Notes under the pieces: generated by a model
What the model saw: the letters and a program-made list of their open reading frames with translations, nothing else
Told to the model about the DNA's origin: nothing
The model's database searches: none
Assembly (NCBI RefSeq): GCF_009937975.1
Contig: NZ_AP018441.1
Location: forward strand, 5,146,001-5,210,000
Length of the DNA stretch: 64,000 bases
Source: Undibacterium sp. YM2
GTDB lineage: Bacteria > Pseudomonadota > Gammaproteobacteria > Burkholderiales > Burkholderiaceae_D
Reading direction: 5' to 3'
Position numbers and translations under genes: made by a program
Shown: positions 28,014 to 37,640 of the stretch, piece by piece
How the letters are laid out: the number at the start of each line of letters is the position of its first letter
Numbering within the stretch: position 1 is the first letter of the stretch

Positions 28014-28102
28014 GTAGGGTGCGCCATGTGCACCGTTTGAGACACGGACATGCCTCCTTGAGTTTATAGTTTGCTGCATGCGATGTTGCGCACGGCGCAC
28101 CC
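28014..28102. repeat. Palindromic repeat with GGGTGCGCC arms, copy 1
   Basis: GTAGGGTGCGCCATGTGCAC on the left pairs with GCGCACGGCGCACCC on the right, around about 50 bases. A second copy with the same arms lies at 32617-32698. It begins 12 bases after the LysR stop. Confidence 0.65.
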
Positions 28103-28156
28103 AGCAATTTGCTCAGGCTAATCAATCATCGGGACTTGGGTAATGAGAAAACCGTA

Positions 28157-28176
28157 GGGCGCATTGTAATGCGCCC
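28157..28176. repeat. Short perfect palindrome GGGCGCATT/AATGCGCCC
   Basis: Nine-base arms GGGCGCATT and AATGCGCCC around GT, preceded by CGTA. Together with the element at 28014 it fills the convergent gap between the LysR gene and the GGDEF/EAL gene and may act as a terminator-like stem. Confidence 0.5.
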
Positions 28177-28230
28177 CACAACACGGCTACGTTTAAAATT
28201 AGCCGATGTGCACCGCAAAGCTGTCTTGCG

Positions 28231-30562
28231 CTACACCACCCTGCTGCTTTCCTGCCCCGGTTGCTCTATCTGCTTTTGCAAAGCCAGCCATTTATCCAGC
28301 GGCATGGGGCGGGCAAACAGGAAGCCCTGCATGGATGCACAACCGTTGGCGATCAAAAATTCTGCCTGCTCCTTGGTCTCGACGCCTTCGGCCACCACGC
28401 GCAAACCCAGGTGGGATGCCATCGACAATATCGATTGCACGATGGCCGTGCCATTGGCATCACCCGGCGTATCCTGTACAAAACTCTTGTCTATCTTGAG
28501 CTCATACAGCGGCAGGCGTTTGAGGTAGGCCAGGCTGGAATAGCCGGTACCAAAATCATCGATGGAAAACCGTATGCCCAGGGTCGTCAATTCCAGCATG
28601 CGGGCAATGGTGTCTTGCAGGTTATCAATGAGCAGGCCCTCTGTCACTTCAAAGATCAGGCGTGACGGTGATGCGCCTGTGTAGCGCAAGACACGCCTGA
28701 CTTTTTCTACAAAATCTGGCTGGCGGAATTGCTTGGGGCTGACATTGACCGACAGGGGGATATCCCAGCCCGCCGCCTGTAATTGCAGCAGGGCCAGGCA
28801 ACCCTGTTCCAGCACCCAGTCCCCGAGCCGCAAGATCATGCCGGATTCTTCTGCCACAGGAATGAACAGCGCAGGTGAGACAAAGCCGCGCTCAGGGTGT
28901 ATCCAGCGCATCAGCATTTCACCACCAACCGGCTTGCCCAGTCTGTCAACCTGGGCCTGGATATACATATACAGTTGCCCGCCCGAGATGGCTTCGCCCA
29001 GTTCCCTTTCCATGGTCAGCCTTTGCTCGACCTCGGTCTGCATGCCGGTTTCATAAAAGGCGATCTGGTTGCGGCCACTGCTCTTGGCGCGGTACATGGC
29101 GGTATCTGCTTCACGCAGCAGGTCGTGCGAGTTCTGGTTTTCTCTTGGCAACAGGGTCACGCCTATGCTGCAGGTCGTGCTGTATTGCAGGCCATTGATG
29201 TCAAAAAACTGTGAGATCGAATGGCGGATTTTCTCAGCCACGGCTTGTGCTGCGTGGGCACCTGCTGCCACATTATTCGAGATGTGGCAAAGCATGACCA
29301 CAAATTCATCACCGCCTATATGGGCCACCGTATCCACTTCGCGCAGGCTGCTTGAGAGTCTTTGTGCGACCAGGTTCAGCAAGGCATCACCGACTGCATG
29401 GCCGCGCGCATCATTGATGTATTTGAAGTGGTCGAGATCGATGAACAGCACTGCACTGACCATGTTGCTGCGTCTGGCGGTGGCCAGCAGTATGCTCATG
29501 CGGTCCAGCAAGAGGCGGCGATTCGGCAAGCCTGTCAGCACATCAAAATAGGCAAGCCTGTGTATATGTTCCTGGGCTTTTTTGCGGTCACTGATGTCGC
29601 GCCCGGTAGCCACCCAGTGGCTGAACAGACCGTGCTCATCAGCCAGTGGTACCACGTCTGCCTCCATCCAGAATTCACTGCCGTCATGGGTATAGCAAAT
29701 CAGTTCTATATGAACCGATTCATAAGACAGCAGTGCCTCGTTGAGTTTATCGAGTTCATCCGCCTGCGTACGCGGCCCCTGTAAAAAAACCGGGGACCTG
29801 TCGATGACATCCTCGCTTTTAAAGCCGGTCTGGCGCACGAAGGCATCATTGACGAAGACGATCTTGAGACGGCGCTTGCCAGCACCGTCAATATCGACCT
29901 TGATGATCATGACGATGTCATTGAGGCGCGCCACGGCGGCGACAATCAGGCGCAATTCTTCGTTCGCTACTTTCAGTGAAGATTGCCCGTGTTGCAGTGA
30001 AGCGGTGATGACACGCTGATGTTCAAGCGAACTATCCAGTCTTTGGAGTAACACGCTGCAAGAGATGGACATGACAGCCGCAATGAAACTGAAGTTGATG
30101 GTCACCACCACCAGTTGCATGAAGGGGTGGGAATCAAAACCATAGACGTGCAAATTGGAATCCGAGATATAGCCTACCACCAGCAAGCTCAGTGAAGCCA
30201 GCACCAGGGCCTGCATGGACAACCGCATGTTCAGCAACAAGGCGGTCAGCACAGGGAAGGCCAGCAGGTAGATCAGCCCGGTCAGGCCGACCTTGATGAG
30301 AAACCAGACACCGAGCAGATACAGGAAAAGCAGGAAATTCCAGGCGCGTTGCTGATAACTCAAAAAAGGCAGGCGCCAGATCGTGGCAACCCAGCCCAGC
30401 GCGAAAATATCAACCACGACGACTGACCACAGGTTTTCACTGATGGCCAGCACGATGCTGGGTATAGCCGTTGCGCCCCCAGAGCGAGTACAAAAAACAG
30501 GATGGCCGACAGCACCTGCTCACGCCACTGGTGGGTTTCCCCGGTGCCGAAGAGCTAGCCAT
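28231..30562 (-). CDS. Membrane PAS-GGDEF-EAL protein (cyclic-di-GMP turnover), 5' frameshifts
   Basis: An inner membrane signalling protein that makes and/or degrades cyclic di-GMP. In the uninterrupted frame (28231-30453, 740 residues) there are about five N-terminal membrane helices, a PAS domain (about 170-290), GGDEF (intact IGGDEF near residue 380) and EAL (about 480-730). The EAL signature reads EMLMRW, but the catalytic segments DDFGTGYSSL and AEGVET are conserved, so phosphodiesterase activity is plausible. That frame starts at a GTG within a hydrophobic run. Upstream, WREQVLSAILFFVLALG is in another frame, joined if C5 at 30476-30480 gains one base; a similar change at C4 (30539-30542) would place the start at ATG 30562. 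The first shift is convincing, the second tentative. Confidence 0.85.
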
Positions 30563-30806
30563 GAAATTACTGCGGATGAATTGAAAAACAGTCACAAATC
30601 CTGTCCTTCTGCAATCACATCACGAAACGGGCCAGACCAGATTTAGCGGCCAGAACAGTAATACTATACCAACATTTATCTATTCAAACAGAAATTGCGG
30701 CCTTGCTCGCAAAAAGCGACAAAATGACTTTACACAAGGCAATAATATGGCTGTTTGGCCGGCTGATTGATCAAGAAACTGATCAATCGGTGCCTGACAA
30801 TCCCTA

Positions 30807-31736
30807 CTAATCGACGTTTTTGCCCGCAGAGGCACACCACAGGGCAAACCATTGTTCACGGCTGAGTTTAATGGCAGTGGCATCGACTGCTTCTTCAATC
30901 GCGGCAATGCGGCCTGAACCTGTCAGCACCAGTGGCCGGGATGGATGTTGCAAAATCCAGGCAAGGGCAATGGTACTGGGGCTGCTATCAAGTTCTGCTG
31001 CGATACGTGCCAGCACGACGCTGATGCGCTGGCCACGTTCATCCTGTTCATGCAGGGGACGGAACAGGCTGCCACCACCAAGGGCAGACCAGATCATAGG
31101 CGCAATGCGCAGGCGCTGGCACAGGTCCAGCGTACCATCGTGCAGGGGCTGCATATGCAGGAGTGATAATTCGACCTGATTAGTTACCAGCGGGAAGCGC
31201 GCTGCCAGCAATTCAAACTGGCTGTTGGTAAAGTTGGAAACGCCAAAATGCCTGACCTTGCCACTGTCTTGCAGGTGCTGGAAGGCACCGGCGATTTCAT
31301 CGGCATCCATGAGGGGGTCTGGCCTGTGTATCAGCAATAAATCAAGCCGCTCTATCTGCATCGCACGCAATGATTGCTCTGCGGATGCAATGATGTGTGC
31401 GGCACTGGTATCGTAATGCTGCATGCCATGGGCAGGACGATTATCAGACACCAGCTTGATGCCACATTTGCTGACGAACTGGAACCTGTCGCGCAGATGC
31501 GGTGCCAGCGCTATCGCTTCGCCGAGCAATTGCTCGCTCTCATAATTGCCATAGATATCTGCCTGGTCTATGGTGTTGATACCGAGCGCCAATGCCTGCT
31601 CAAGAAAAGTCACTCTTTGTTGCGCTGTCATCTGCCAACTGGCGAGCCGCCACAGGCCAAGTACGATGCGGGAAAATTCAGGGCCATTTGGAGCGATAGA
31701 GGCAATCTGTAAATGTGGAGTCATGCTATTTGTCAT
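30807..31736 (-). CDS. Aldo/keto reductase, YdhF-like
   Basis: A 309-residue NADP-dependent oxidoreductase with a TIM barrel. The catalytic tetrad is visible: Asp and Tyr in DQADIYGNYESE (about 58-69), Lys in FVSKCG (about 88) and His in LLLIHRPDPL (about 135). The NADP-binding C-terminal segment is VLTGSGRIAAIEEAV. The IHRPDPLMDADE stretch is typical of the YdhF group. Its ATG overlaps the stop of the DsbA-like gene upstream by four bases, so the two are coupled and may act in a common redox task. Substrate unknown. Confidence 0.88.
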   Translation of the reverse strand: MTNSMTPHLQIASIAPNGPEFSRIVLGLWRLASWQMTAQQRVTFLEQALALGINTIDQADIYGNYESEQLLGEAIALAPHLRDRFQFVSKCGIKLVSDNRPAHGMQHYDTSAAHIIASAEQSLRAMQIERLDLLLIHRPDPLMDADEIAGAFQHLQDSGKVRHFGVSNFTNSQFELLAARFPLVTNQVELSLLHMQPLHDGTLDLCQRLRIAPMIWSALGGGSLFRPLHEQDERGQRISVVLARIAAELDSSPSTIALAWILQHPSRPLVLTGSGRIAAIEEAVDATAIKLSREQWFALWCASAGKNVD

Positions 31737-32382
31737 TGTTGTGTCAGTGCCTGGAAAGTAGAGATCAGATCATCACGCGTGGTGTAGCCAGAAGCGAGCA
31801 TGTGTAGCGCCCCTTCATGCACAAGCAAGAGCGCCGGAAAGCCGCGTATGCCCCAGTTTTTTGCCTGCTCAAAATGCTCACGCGCATCTGACATGGCCAT
31901 CGGTGACACCAGGGTTTCGGCAAAGCTGGCAACATCAAAACTGCCCTCACCTTCAACCTTGTTCATTGCAGCAACGGCAAGTGCAGACAAGACTGCCGGA
32001 TCACGCACATCACGCCCTTGCGCATAGAAGCCATGCTGTACCGCATGGAAGACTGCCAGTGCAGATCGCCCGGTCTCATCATCAGTCAGCGTGCGCGCAG
32101 TTACCACGGCGCGGCAGGCGGGCTCGGTGTCATACACAAAGCCGGGCTGTGACATGGCAGTGTCACTGAAAGGCAGGCCACTACGCTCTGCCACCTGCTG
32201 CCAGTGCCCCATGATGGTGTTGCGCGTAGCATCATCGAGCACCTGTTTGTTATATGCGCGTAACCCCCCATGATCAAATCAATTTTGGCATGCTGCACGG
32301 TGTCAAGAAAAGCCAGCAATTCTGGCCCGAAGCCATAACACCAGGAACACATGGGGTCGGCGACATAAATCAGTTGCGTCAT
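31733..32382 (-). CDS. DsbA-like thioredoxin-fold protein, frameshifted
   Basis: Starts MTQLIYVADPMCSWCYGFGP, with the C-x-x-C site at residues 12-15, so it belongs to the DsbA-like/FrnE branch described as predicted protein-disulfide isomerases. The first frame runs off after DLIMGG at a G6 run (plus strand C6, 32264-32269); adding one G gives MGGLRAYNKQVLDDATRN and joins the second frame to 31733, total about 216 residues, a normal size. The rest includes the GIRGFPALLLVHEG cis-proline loop. No signal peptide. Its stop overlaps the aldo/keto reductase start (ATGA). A homopolymer miscall is the simplest explanation. Confidence 0.85.
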
Positions 32383-32434
32383 AAAGCAATCTCATAGCAT
32401 CAGTATTGACTTGCCATTGTATAGAAACTTGGGA

Positions 32435-32599
32435 CTAGTGGACTGTAACAGTGAAAAGCGAAGTGCCTGCCATGCGCGCGACGACCATGGCTGCGTTGCA
32501 AATACTCGCGATAGCCCCGCTATCGCTGTGTTTTGCGCCTTGCCCTGGTTCGCCGGGCACATGTCCTTCACTTCCGCTTTCACCGTTACAGTCCACTAG
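32435..32599. mobile_element. 165-base palindromic MITE-like element
   Basis: Ends CTAGTGGACTGTAACAGTG and the inverse (CACCGTTACAGTCCACTAG) are near-perfect inverted repeats, and pairing continues inward (GAAAAGCGAAGTG with CACTTCCGCTTTC) to a perfect centre, GCGATAGC-CCC-GCTATCGC. CTAG occurs at both extremes and could be a target duplication, though it is itself a palindrome. No reading frame inside is meaningful. This suits a non-autonomous transposable element or a large structured intergenic repeat. A short match to its end occurs near 20360. Confidence 0.65.
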
Positions 32600-32616
32600 C
32601 TGTCGCTTGCGCTTTT

Positions 32617-32698
32617 ACAGGGTGCGCTGTGCGCACCAGCCTGCCGATATTTGCACGCATGGATTTACACGCGTGACTACGGTGCGCACGGCGCACCC
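32617..32698. repeat. Palindromic repeat with GGGTGCGC arms, copy 2
   Basis: GGGTGCGCTGTGCGCACC (32620-32637) pairs with GGTGCGCACGGCGCACCC (32681-32698). Same family as 28014-28102. It lies just past the anmK stop and 17 bases from the 165-base palindrome, so two different elements are packed in one 323-base gap. Confidence 0.65.
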
Positions 32699-32705
32699 TG
32701 CTAAA

Positions 32706-33857
32706 CTATGCGGGGTAGAGGGCACCCAAAATTCGCCCGCCTGCAGCACCCGTCACATCGGGCAAATTCCCTGGCAAGCGCAGGCAAAAGCGCTGTGCCA
32801 GCCAGGCAAAGGCCAGTGCCTCTACCTGTTCAGGTGCGACACCAAGCACCGCCGTGCTGCTGACAACGGCAGGACAGGATTGCGCTGCCAGCAAAGCCTG
32901 CAAGCGCTGCATGAGCTGATGATTGAACGCACCACCGCCGCAAACATAAACCTGGGCCGCATCAGCAGCATGGCGGGTGATATCATGGGCCAGCGTCAGC
33001 GCGGTAAATTCACATAGCGTTGCCTGCACATCGACAGGCGATGCAGCCTCGAAACCTTGCAGTTTGCCCTGCAACCAGGCTGGATGAAACAGGTCACGCC
33101 CCGTACTTTTGGGTGGTGGCATCTGCAGGTAAGCTTCGCCCATCAGACTGTTCAAGAGTGCTGGTATGACTGCGCCCTGTGCAGCCCAGTCACCATTCGC
33201 ATCATAGCTTTTGCCATGTTGTTGCTGCACCCAGGCATCCATCAATACATTACCGGGGCCGGTATCAAAGCCACGGGTACTGCCATCTGCCGCGAGTACG
33301 CTGATATTGCTGATGCCACCGATATTGGCGACTACGCTGGAAGCACCTGCGCGGCCAAATACGGCGCGGTGAAAGGCTGGCACCAAAGGCGCCCCCTGGC
33401 CACCGGCAGCGACATCACGGCTGCGGAAATCAGCAATCACATCTATCCCCGTCAACTCGGCCAGCAAAGAGGGGTTATTGGTCTGGCGGGTATAGCCCAG
33501 CTCTGGCCTGTGCCGGATAGTCTGGCCATGTGCGCCTATGGCATGCACGGTTTGCTCAGGTGCGCCTGCCTGTAGCTTTTTGACACAGGCGGCATAGGTG
33601 CTGGCCAGCGCATTTGCCAGCAGTGCTTCGTGATGCAATTCATTATCACTGGCCTGCTGCAGGCGCATGGCTTGCTCGCGCAGGTCTGGGTCAAAAGGGA
33701 TATAGGCAGTTGCAATGATCTGCATGCCTGGATTAGCTTCATCGGCTTCATCAACTGGATCAGGCAGGCGCACCATGACGCCATCCACGCCATCGAGGCT
33801 GGTGCCTGACATCAGGCCTATGTAGATGTTTGCCGTATTGTTTTGTTTGTGCAGCAT
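32706..33857 (-). CDS. anmK: Anhydro-N-acetylmuramic acid kinase
   Basis: Phosphorylates and hydrolyses 1,6-anhydro-MurNAc to MurNAc 6-phosphate in peptidoglycan recycling; cytoplasmic. 383 residues, normal length. The family signature GLMSGTSLDGVD is at residues 13-24; GAHGQTIRHRP (about 108-118) and the ATP-site NIGGISNISVL and FDTGPGNVLMDAW segments are all present, as is VCGGGAFNHQLM near the C-terminus. It follows the GNAT and M23 peptidase genes in the same direction, a sensible setting for cell-wall turnover. Confidence 0.95.
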   Translation of the reverse strand: MLHKQNNTANIYIGLMSGTSLDGVDGVMVRLPDPVDEADEANPGMQIIATAYIPFDPDLREQAMRLQQASDNELHHEALLANALASTYAACVKKLQAGAPEQTVHAIGAHGQTIRHRPELGYTRQTNNPSLLAELTGIDVIADFRSRDVAAGGQGAPLVPAFHRAVFGRAGASSVVANIGGISNISVLAADGSTRGFDTGPGNVLMDAWVQQQHGKSYDANGDWAAQGAVIPALLNSLMGEAYLQMPPPKSTGRDLFHPAWLQGKLQGFEAASPVDVQATLCEFTALTLAHDITRHAADAAQVYVCGGGAFNHQLMQRLQALLAAQSCPAVVSSTAVLGVAPEQVEALAFAWLAQRFCLRLPGNLPDVTGAAGGRILGALYPA

Positions 33858-33910
33858 GCTGATTCCACCTGTATGTTGATCAGCATGAGTATAGAAGACT
33901 CGACCAGGTA

Positions 33911-34435
33911 TTACAGCGTCTTGCAGAAAATTCTGTTGGCGACTTCTTCGTTTTCCATACGGAAGACGGTGGCGCCTATGTCGGTATATCCAGTACTGGG
34001 ATAAAAGCGCAGGGCTTTGTCGTTACCGACCCAGGCTGTCAGCCAGAGTTGTTGTACACCCAGGCCGCGTAAATGCTCTTCGGCTTCAGCCAGCAAACGG
34101 CGGCCTATGCCGCGACTAAAGAATCCGGGATGTACATACAGATGGTCGAGTTCGGCCTGGTGTTCAGCCTGCACCTGGTCATTGCGTTTACCATTCAGCG
34201 TCTGACAATAGCCAACCAGATGGCCATCCATTTCTGCCAGCAGGATGTGGGTATGTTCTTGTGCCAGATAGGCAGCCGTGCGTGTTGCTGTCAGTTCAGA
34301 CAGTACATAATCGGCAATCGACTTTTTGATGCCATGCTTGACATAGGTATCAAGCCAGACTTGCAATATCAATACAGTCAAGGCAGAGACATCGTCTGTC
34401 TCTGCCTTGCGTATGATGACTTCGCCTGCAGCCAA
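33911..34435 (-). CDS. GNAT family N-acetyltransferase
   Basis: A 174-residue acetyl-CoA-dependent acetyltransferase. The core GNAT segments are visible: motif D/C start IIRKAETDDVSALTVLI, a central LDHLYVHPGFFSRGIGRRLL (acetyl-CoA pyrophosphate loop R/Q-x-x-G-x-G/A as SRGIGR) and LGVQQLWLTAWVGNDKALRFY. The only start upstream is a TTG at 34435, 12 bases after the M23 peptidase stop, implying one transcript. Acceptor substrate unknown. Confidence 0.85.
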   Translation of the reverse strand: MAAGEVIIRKAETDDVSALTVLILQVWLDTYVKHGIKKSIADYVLSELTATRTAAYLAQEHTHILLAEMDGHLVGYCQTLNGKRNDQVQAEHQAELDHLYVHPGFFSRGIGRRLLAEAEEHLRGLGVQQLWLTAWVGNDKALRFYPSTGYTDIGATVFRMENEEVANRIFCKTL

Positions 34436-34447
34436 ACCAGCCTGGGC

Positions 34448-35818
34448 TTATGAACGTTTGGCCAGACGCATGGTTTCTGCCATGCGTTCAGGATGCAGCA
34501 GGTTGAAGCGGTGAATCATGTCACCGGCAAAACCCTTGAAGCGGTTCATTTCAGCGGCTGCAAGTGGTGCAGCCTCTGTCATGTTGATGCTCATGGGGTC
34601 ACGTGCTTCATTATTGACGCGGAACTCATAATGCAGATGTGGGCCAGTGGACCAGCCGGTAGTACCGACATAACCAATGACATCGCCCTGGCTGACCTTG
34701 CTGCCCTTGTGTATGCCGGGAGCAAAGCGGCTCATGTGGGCATAGGCCGTGCTGTAGTTATTCCAGTGCTTGAGCACAACTAGGTTGCCATAGCCATTGC
34801 TGGGAGCGGCGGAATCAACCACGCCATCAGCCGAGGCACGGATAGGTGTACCCGTGGCAGCGGCAAAATCAACACCCTTGTGTTGTTTCCATTGACCGGA
34901 GATAGGATGCACGCGCATGGAGAAGCCAGAAGATACGCGGGTAAATTCTATCGGTGACTTCAGGAAGGCTTTTTTGAGGGACTTGCCGTCAAAAGTGTAG
35001 TAACCACCCTTGCCACCAGCCTCTTCAAACCAGGCAGCCTGATACAGCTTGCCAGAATTGCTGAATTCCCCTGCAAGTACTCGACCAGTGCGGACACGTT
35101 CACCGTTTTGCCAGAAACTTTCATAGACAATATTGAAATAGTCGCCCTTTTGCAGGCGCTGGTAATCAACATTGGTCTCGAACATGGACTTGACCTGTTC
35201 GGTGACATTGTAAGGGATCATGGCATCATCGGCAGCCGGGTAAAAGGCGGTGCGGATATAGGCTGTTGCCATTTCCACACGTCTTTCAAGCTTGGCAGTA
35301 ACATCGGAAGATGTCAATTTGCCATGAGCATCGCGGTTGATGACGATATTTCTGACTGGTTTGTCCGGGCCATCAGAGACCGTTGTTTGCAACCACAGCA
35401 GTTCACCCTCTTCATCCGTTTTAACTGCCACGGTTTTGTCAGCCCTGAATTGCAGGATAGTACGTGCAATATTGTCTGATTTGATGAACTGTGCCGCTTC
35501 TTCATCATCCACGCCTATGCGCTGCAAGAACGTGGCCAACTGCTCACTGCTCTTGAAGGTGGCTTCACGGATGAATTGCTGATCAACCGCTTCGAGTGCG
35601 GCGACCTGTTCATCGAGGGAAGGCAGGCTCAGCTCTTCCTTGATGCGCTTGACGGGCAAGTCAGATGCATCTGGTGCCAAAGGAGCAACACCAGCAGCGC
35701 CAAATGCGCAAACAGCAAAGAAGAGTGCGGAAACAGAAACGATGCGCGAAGCGCGTGTGGTGCCGAATAACAGCCTGCCGCCAGAGACGATACGAAGTAA
35801 TTTATCTGTTGGACGCAT
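34448..35818 (-). CDS. M23 family metallopeptidase (peptidoglycan endopeptidase)
   Basis: A 456-residue periplasmic zinc endopeptidase, MepM/ShyA-like, that cleaves peptidoglycan cross-links during growth. One N-terminal membrane anchor (about residues 25-45) is followed by a long helical/OapA-like region and a LytM domain: zinc ligands H313 and D317 in HKGVDFAA, H361 in YAHMS, and H394-x-H396 in PHLHYEF. All active-site residues are present. It is divergent from tyrS across 276 bases, an arrangement found widely in beta- and gammaproteobacteria, and is followed by a GNAT gene and anmK. Confidence 0.92.
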   Translation of the reverse strand: MRPTDKLLRIVSGGRLLFGTTRASRIVSVSALFFAVCAFGAAGVAPLAPDASDLPVKRIKEELSLPSLDEQVAALEAVDQQFIREATFKSSEQLATFLQRIGVDDEEAAQFIKSDNIARTILQFRADKTVAVKTDEEGELLWLQTTVSDGPDKPVRNIVINRDAHGKLTSSDVTAKLERRVEMATAYIRTAFYPAADDAMIPYNVTEQVKSMFETNVDYQRLQKGDYFNIVYESFWQNGERVRTGRVLAGEFSNSGKLYQAAWFEEAGGKGGYYTFDGKSLKKAFLKSPIEFTRVSSGFSMRVHPISGQWKQHKGVDFAAATGTPIRASADGVVDSAAPSNGYGNLVVLKHWNNYSTAYAHMSRFAPGIHKGSKVSQGDVIGYVGTTGWSTGPHLHYEFRVNNEARDPMSINMTEAAPLAAAEMNRFKGFAGDMIHRFNLLHPERMAETMRLAKRS

Positions 35819-36094
35819 GCAATAAGTTAAAATTGACTGGTTTTATTGAAAATTCGAGTACATTGCGGTGAAATGTTTTTGCATATTTTATGCGCACATT
35901 ATCAAGACGGCAATATTAAAACTCGCACTAAGTTCGGGATTAAAAAACCAGGCAAAGGCATTAAAATGCTGACATCTGGCTTAAACGATAATCCCTGCTA
36001 ATTAACCAACACCCAGAATTTGGCAAACGCTGATTATGGATTCAGATTTGAAATTCGACCAGCGGTGTTACAAAAAAATTGATTTCCATTAAAG

Positions 36095-37363
36095 ATGACT
36101 TCTGAACATAATTCCAGCTCCTCTGAAAACTCTGGCAATGCCAGCAAAATCATGCCCCTTTCCGATGCAGTGCAACATGCACTGGCAGTGACCAAACGCG
36201 GTGTTGATGAACTGCTCATCGAATCCGAATTTGCCCAAAAACTGGCACGTAGCGAACAGACCGGCAAACCCCTGCGTATCAAGCTGGGCCTGGACCCGAC
36301 TGCACCAGATTTGCACCTGGGCCACACTGTTGTACTCAACAAGATGCGCCAATTGCAAGATCTGGGCCATACCGTGATCTTTTTGATCGGCGATTTCACG
36401 TCCATGATCGGTGACCCGTCTGGCCGCAATGCCACCCGCCCGCCGCTGACGCGCGAACAGATAGAAGAAAACGCCCAGACTTATTTCAAGCAGGCTGCTT
36501 TGGTGCTGGACGCCAGCAAGACCGAGATACGCTACAACTCTGAATGGTCAGACCCGCTCGGTGCACGCGGCATGATACAACTGTCATCCAAGTACACCGT
36601 CGCCCGCATGATGGAGCGCGATGACTTCACCAAACGCTTCAAGGCTGGCACACCTATTTCCGTGCATGAATTCCTGTACCCGCTGATGCAGGGCTACGAT
36701 TCTGTCGCCCTCAAATCTGACCTGGAACTTGGCGGCACTGACCAGAAATTCAACCTGCTGGTAGGTCGTGAACTGCAAAAAGATTATGGTCAAGAGCCAC
36801 AATGTATCCTGACCATGCCTTTGCTCGAAGGCCTGGACGGCGTCGAGAAGATGTCGAAGTCCAAGAACAACTACATCGCGATCACTGAACCAGCCAATAC
36901 CATGTTCGCCAAGATCATGAGTATTTCTGACACGATGATGTGGCGTTATTACGAGCTGCTGTCTTTCTGCTCGCTGGAGCAGATCGCTGCTTACAAAAAA
37001 GCCGTGGCTGAAGGCCAGAACCCGCGCGATATCAAGGTAGCGATTGCGCAGGAAATCGTGACGCGATTCCATAACAGGCAGGCGGCGGAAGATGCGCTGG
37101 CGAATTTTGTCAATGTTACCAAGGGTGGGATACCGGATGATCTGCCAGAAGTCAGCGTCAGCGGTGCGCCAATTGGCATAGGCCAGTTGTTAAAGCAAAC
37201 GAATCTTTGCGCATCATCATCCGAAGCCCTGCGTATGGTGGAGCAAGGCGGCGTACGTATAGATTCCGTTGTTATCAGTGATAAGGGCTTGAAAGTGGAA
37301 GCAGGCACTTTCGTGCTGCAAGTTGGCAAGCGCAAGTTTGCAAAGGTGACGTTGACGGCTTGA
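36095..37363 (+). CDS. tyrS: Tyrosyl-tRNA synthetase
   Basis: Charges tRNA-Tyr. 422 residues; class I signature HLGH at 74-77 (HIGH), KMSKS at 252-256, tyrosine-binding GLDPTAPDLH and SDLELGGTDQKFN, and an S4 RNA-binding domain at the C-terminus (about 358-420). The short KMSKS spacing and TyrRS length identify the TyrZ-like bacterial type with N-terminal extension rich in Ser/Asn (first 20 residues). A family A repeat begins 12 bases after the stop. Confidence 0.96.
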   Translation: MTSEHNSSSSENSGNASKIMPLSDAVQHALAVTKRGVDELLIESEFAQKLARSEQTGKPLRIKLGLDPTAPDLHLGHTVVLNKMRQLQDLGHTVIFLIGDFTSMIGDPSGRNATRPPLTREQIEENAQTYFKQAALVLDASKTEIRYNSEWSDPLGARGMIQLSSKYTVARMMERDDFTKRFKAGTPISVHEFLYPLMQGYDSVALKSDLELGGTDQKFNLLVGRELQKDYGQEPQCILTMPLLEGLDGVEKMSKSKNNYIAITEPANTMFAKIMSISDTMMWRYYELLSFCSLEQIAAYKKAVAEGQNPRDIKVAIAQEIVTRFHNRQAAEDALANFVNVTKGGIPDDLPEVSVSGAPIGIGQLLKQTNLCASSSEALRMVEQGGVRIDSVVISDKGLKVEAGTFVLQVGKRKFAKVTLTA

Positions 37364-37374
37364 TGTTTGAAATT

Positions 37375-37477
37375 CGTAGGTTGGGCTACGCTTCATCAGC
37401 CCAACACTGTGCCTCAATAATCGTATACGTCATTTAAACGCCGAGTGTTGGGCTGGTAAACCGCAGCCCAACCTACG
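37375..37477. repeat. Palindromic intergenic repeat, family A, copy 2
   Basis: 103 bases opening CGTAGGTTGGGCTACG and closing with GCCCAACCTACG. It shares the block CGTATACGTCATTTAAACG and the following GAGTGTTGGGCTGGT with the copy at 1587. The difference in length comes from an extra stretch in copy 1 near its left end. Confidence 0.75.
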
Positions 37478-37488
37478 GGTCCTGGAAA

Positions 37489-37614
37489 CTCCTTCCCCTT
37501 CAAGGGAAGGTTGGGATGGGGATGGGTTTCTTCAGCAAATCACCGATTCAATTAACATCTCGGCCATTCAACCGAACCCCATCCCCACCCTAGCCCTCCC
37601 CTTGAAAGGGAGGG
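37489..37614. repeat. Second inverted repeat adjoining family A copy
   Basis: The left half (CTCCTTCCCCTTCAAGGGAA, then GGGATGGGGATGGGTTT) is mirrored by AACCCCATCCCCACCCTAG and CCCTCCCCTTGAAAGGGAGGG at the right, around about 45 bases. CCCTCCCC-type palindromes of this kind recur in many proteobacterial genomes. It ends 26 bases ahead of dtd, so dtd may be read through or promoted from inside it. Confidence 0.65.
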
Positions 37615-37640
37615 AATCAAAACACCGAATACATTTCCCC

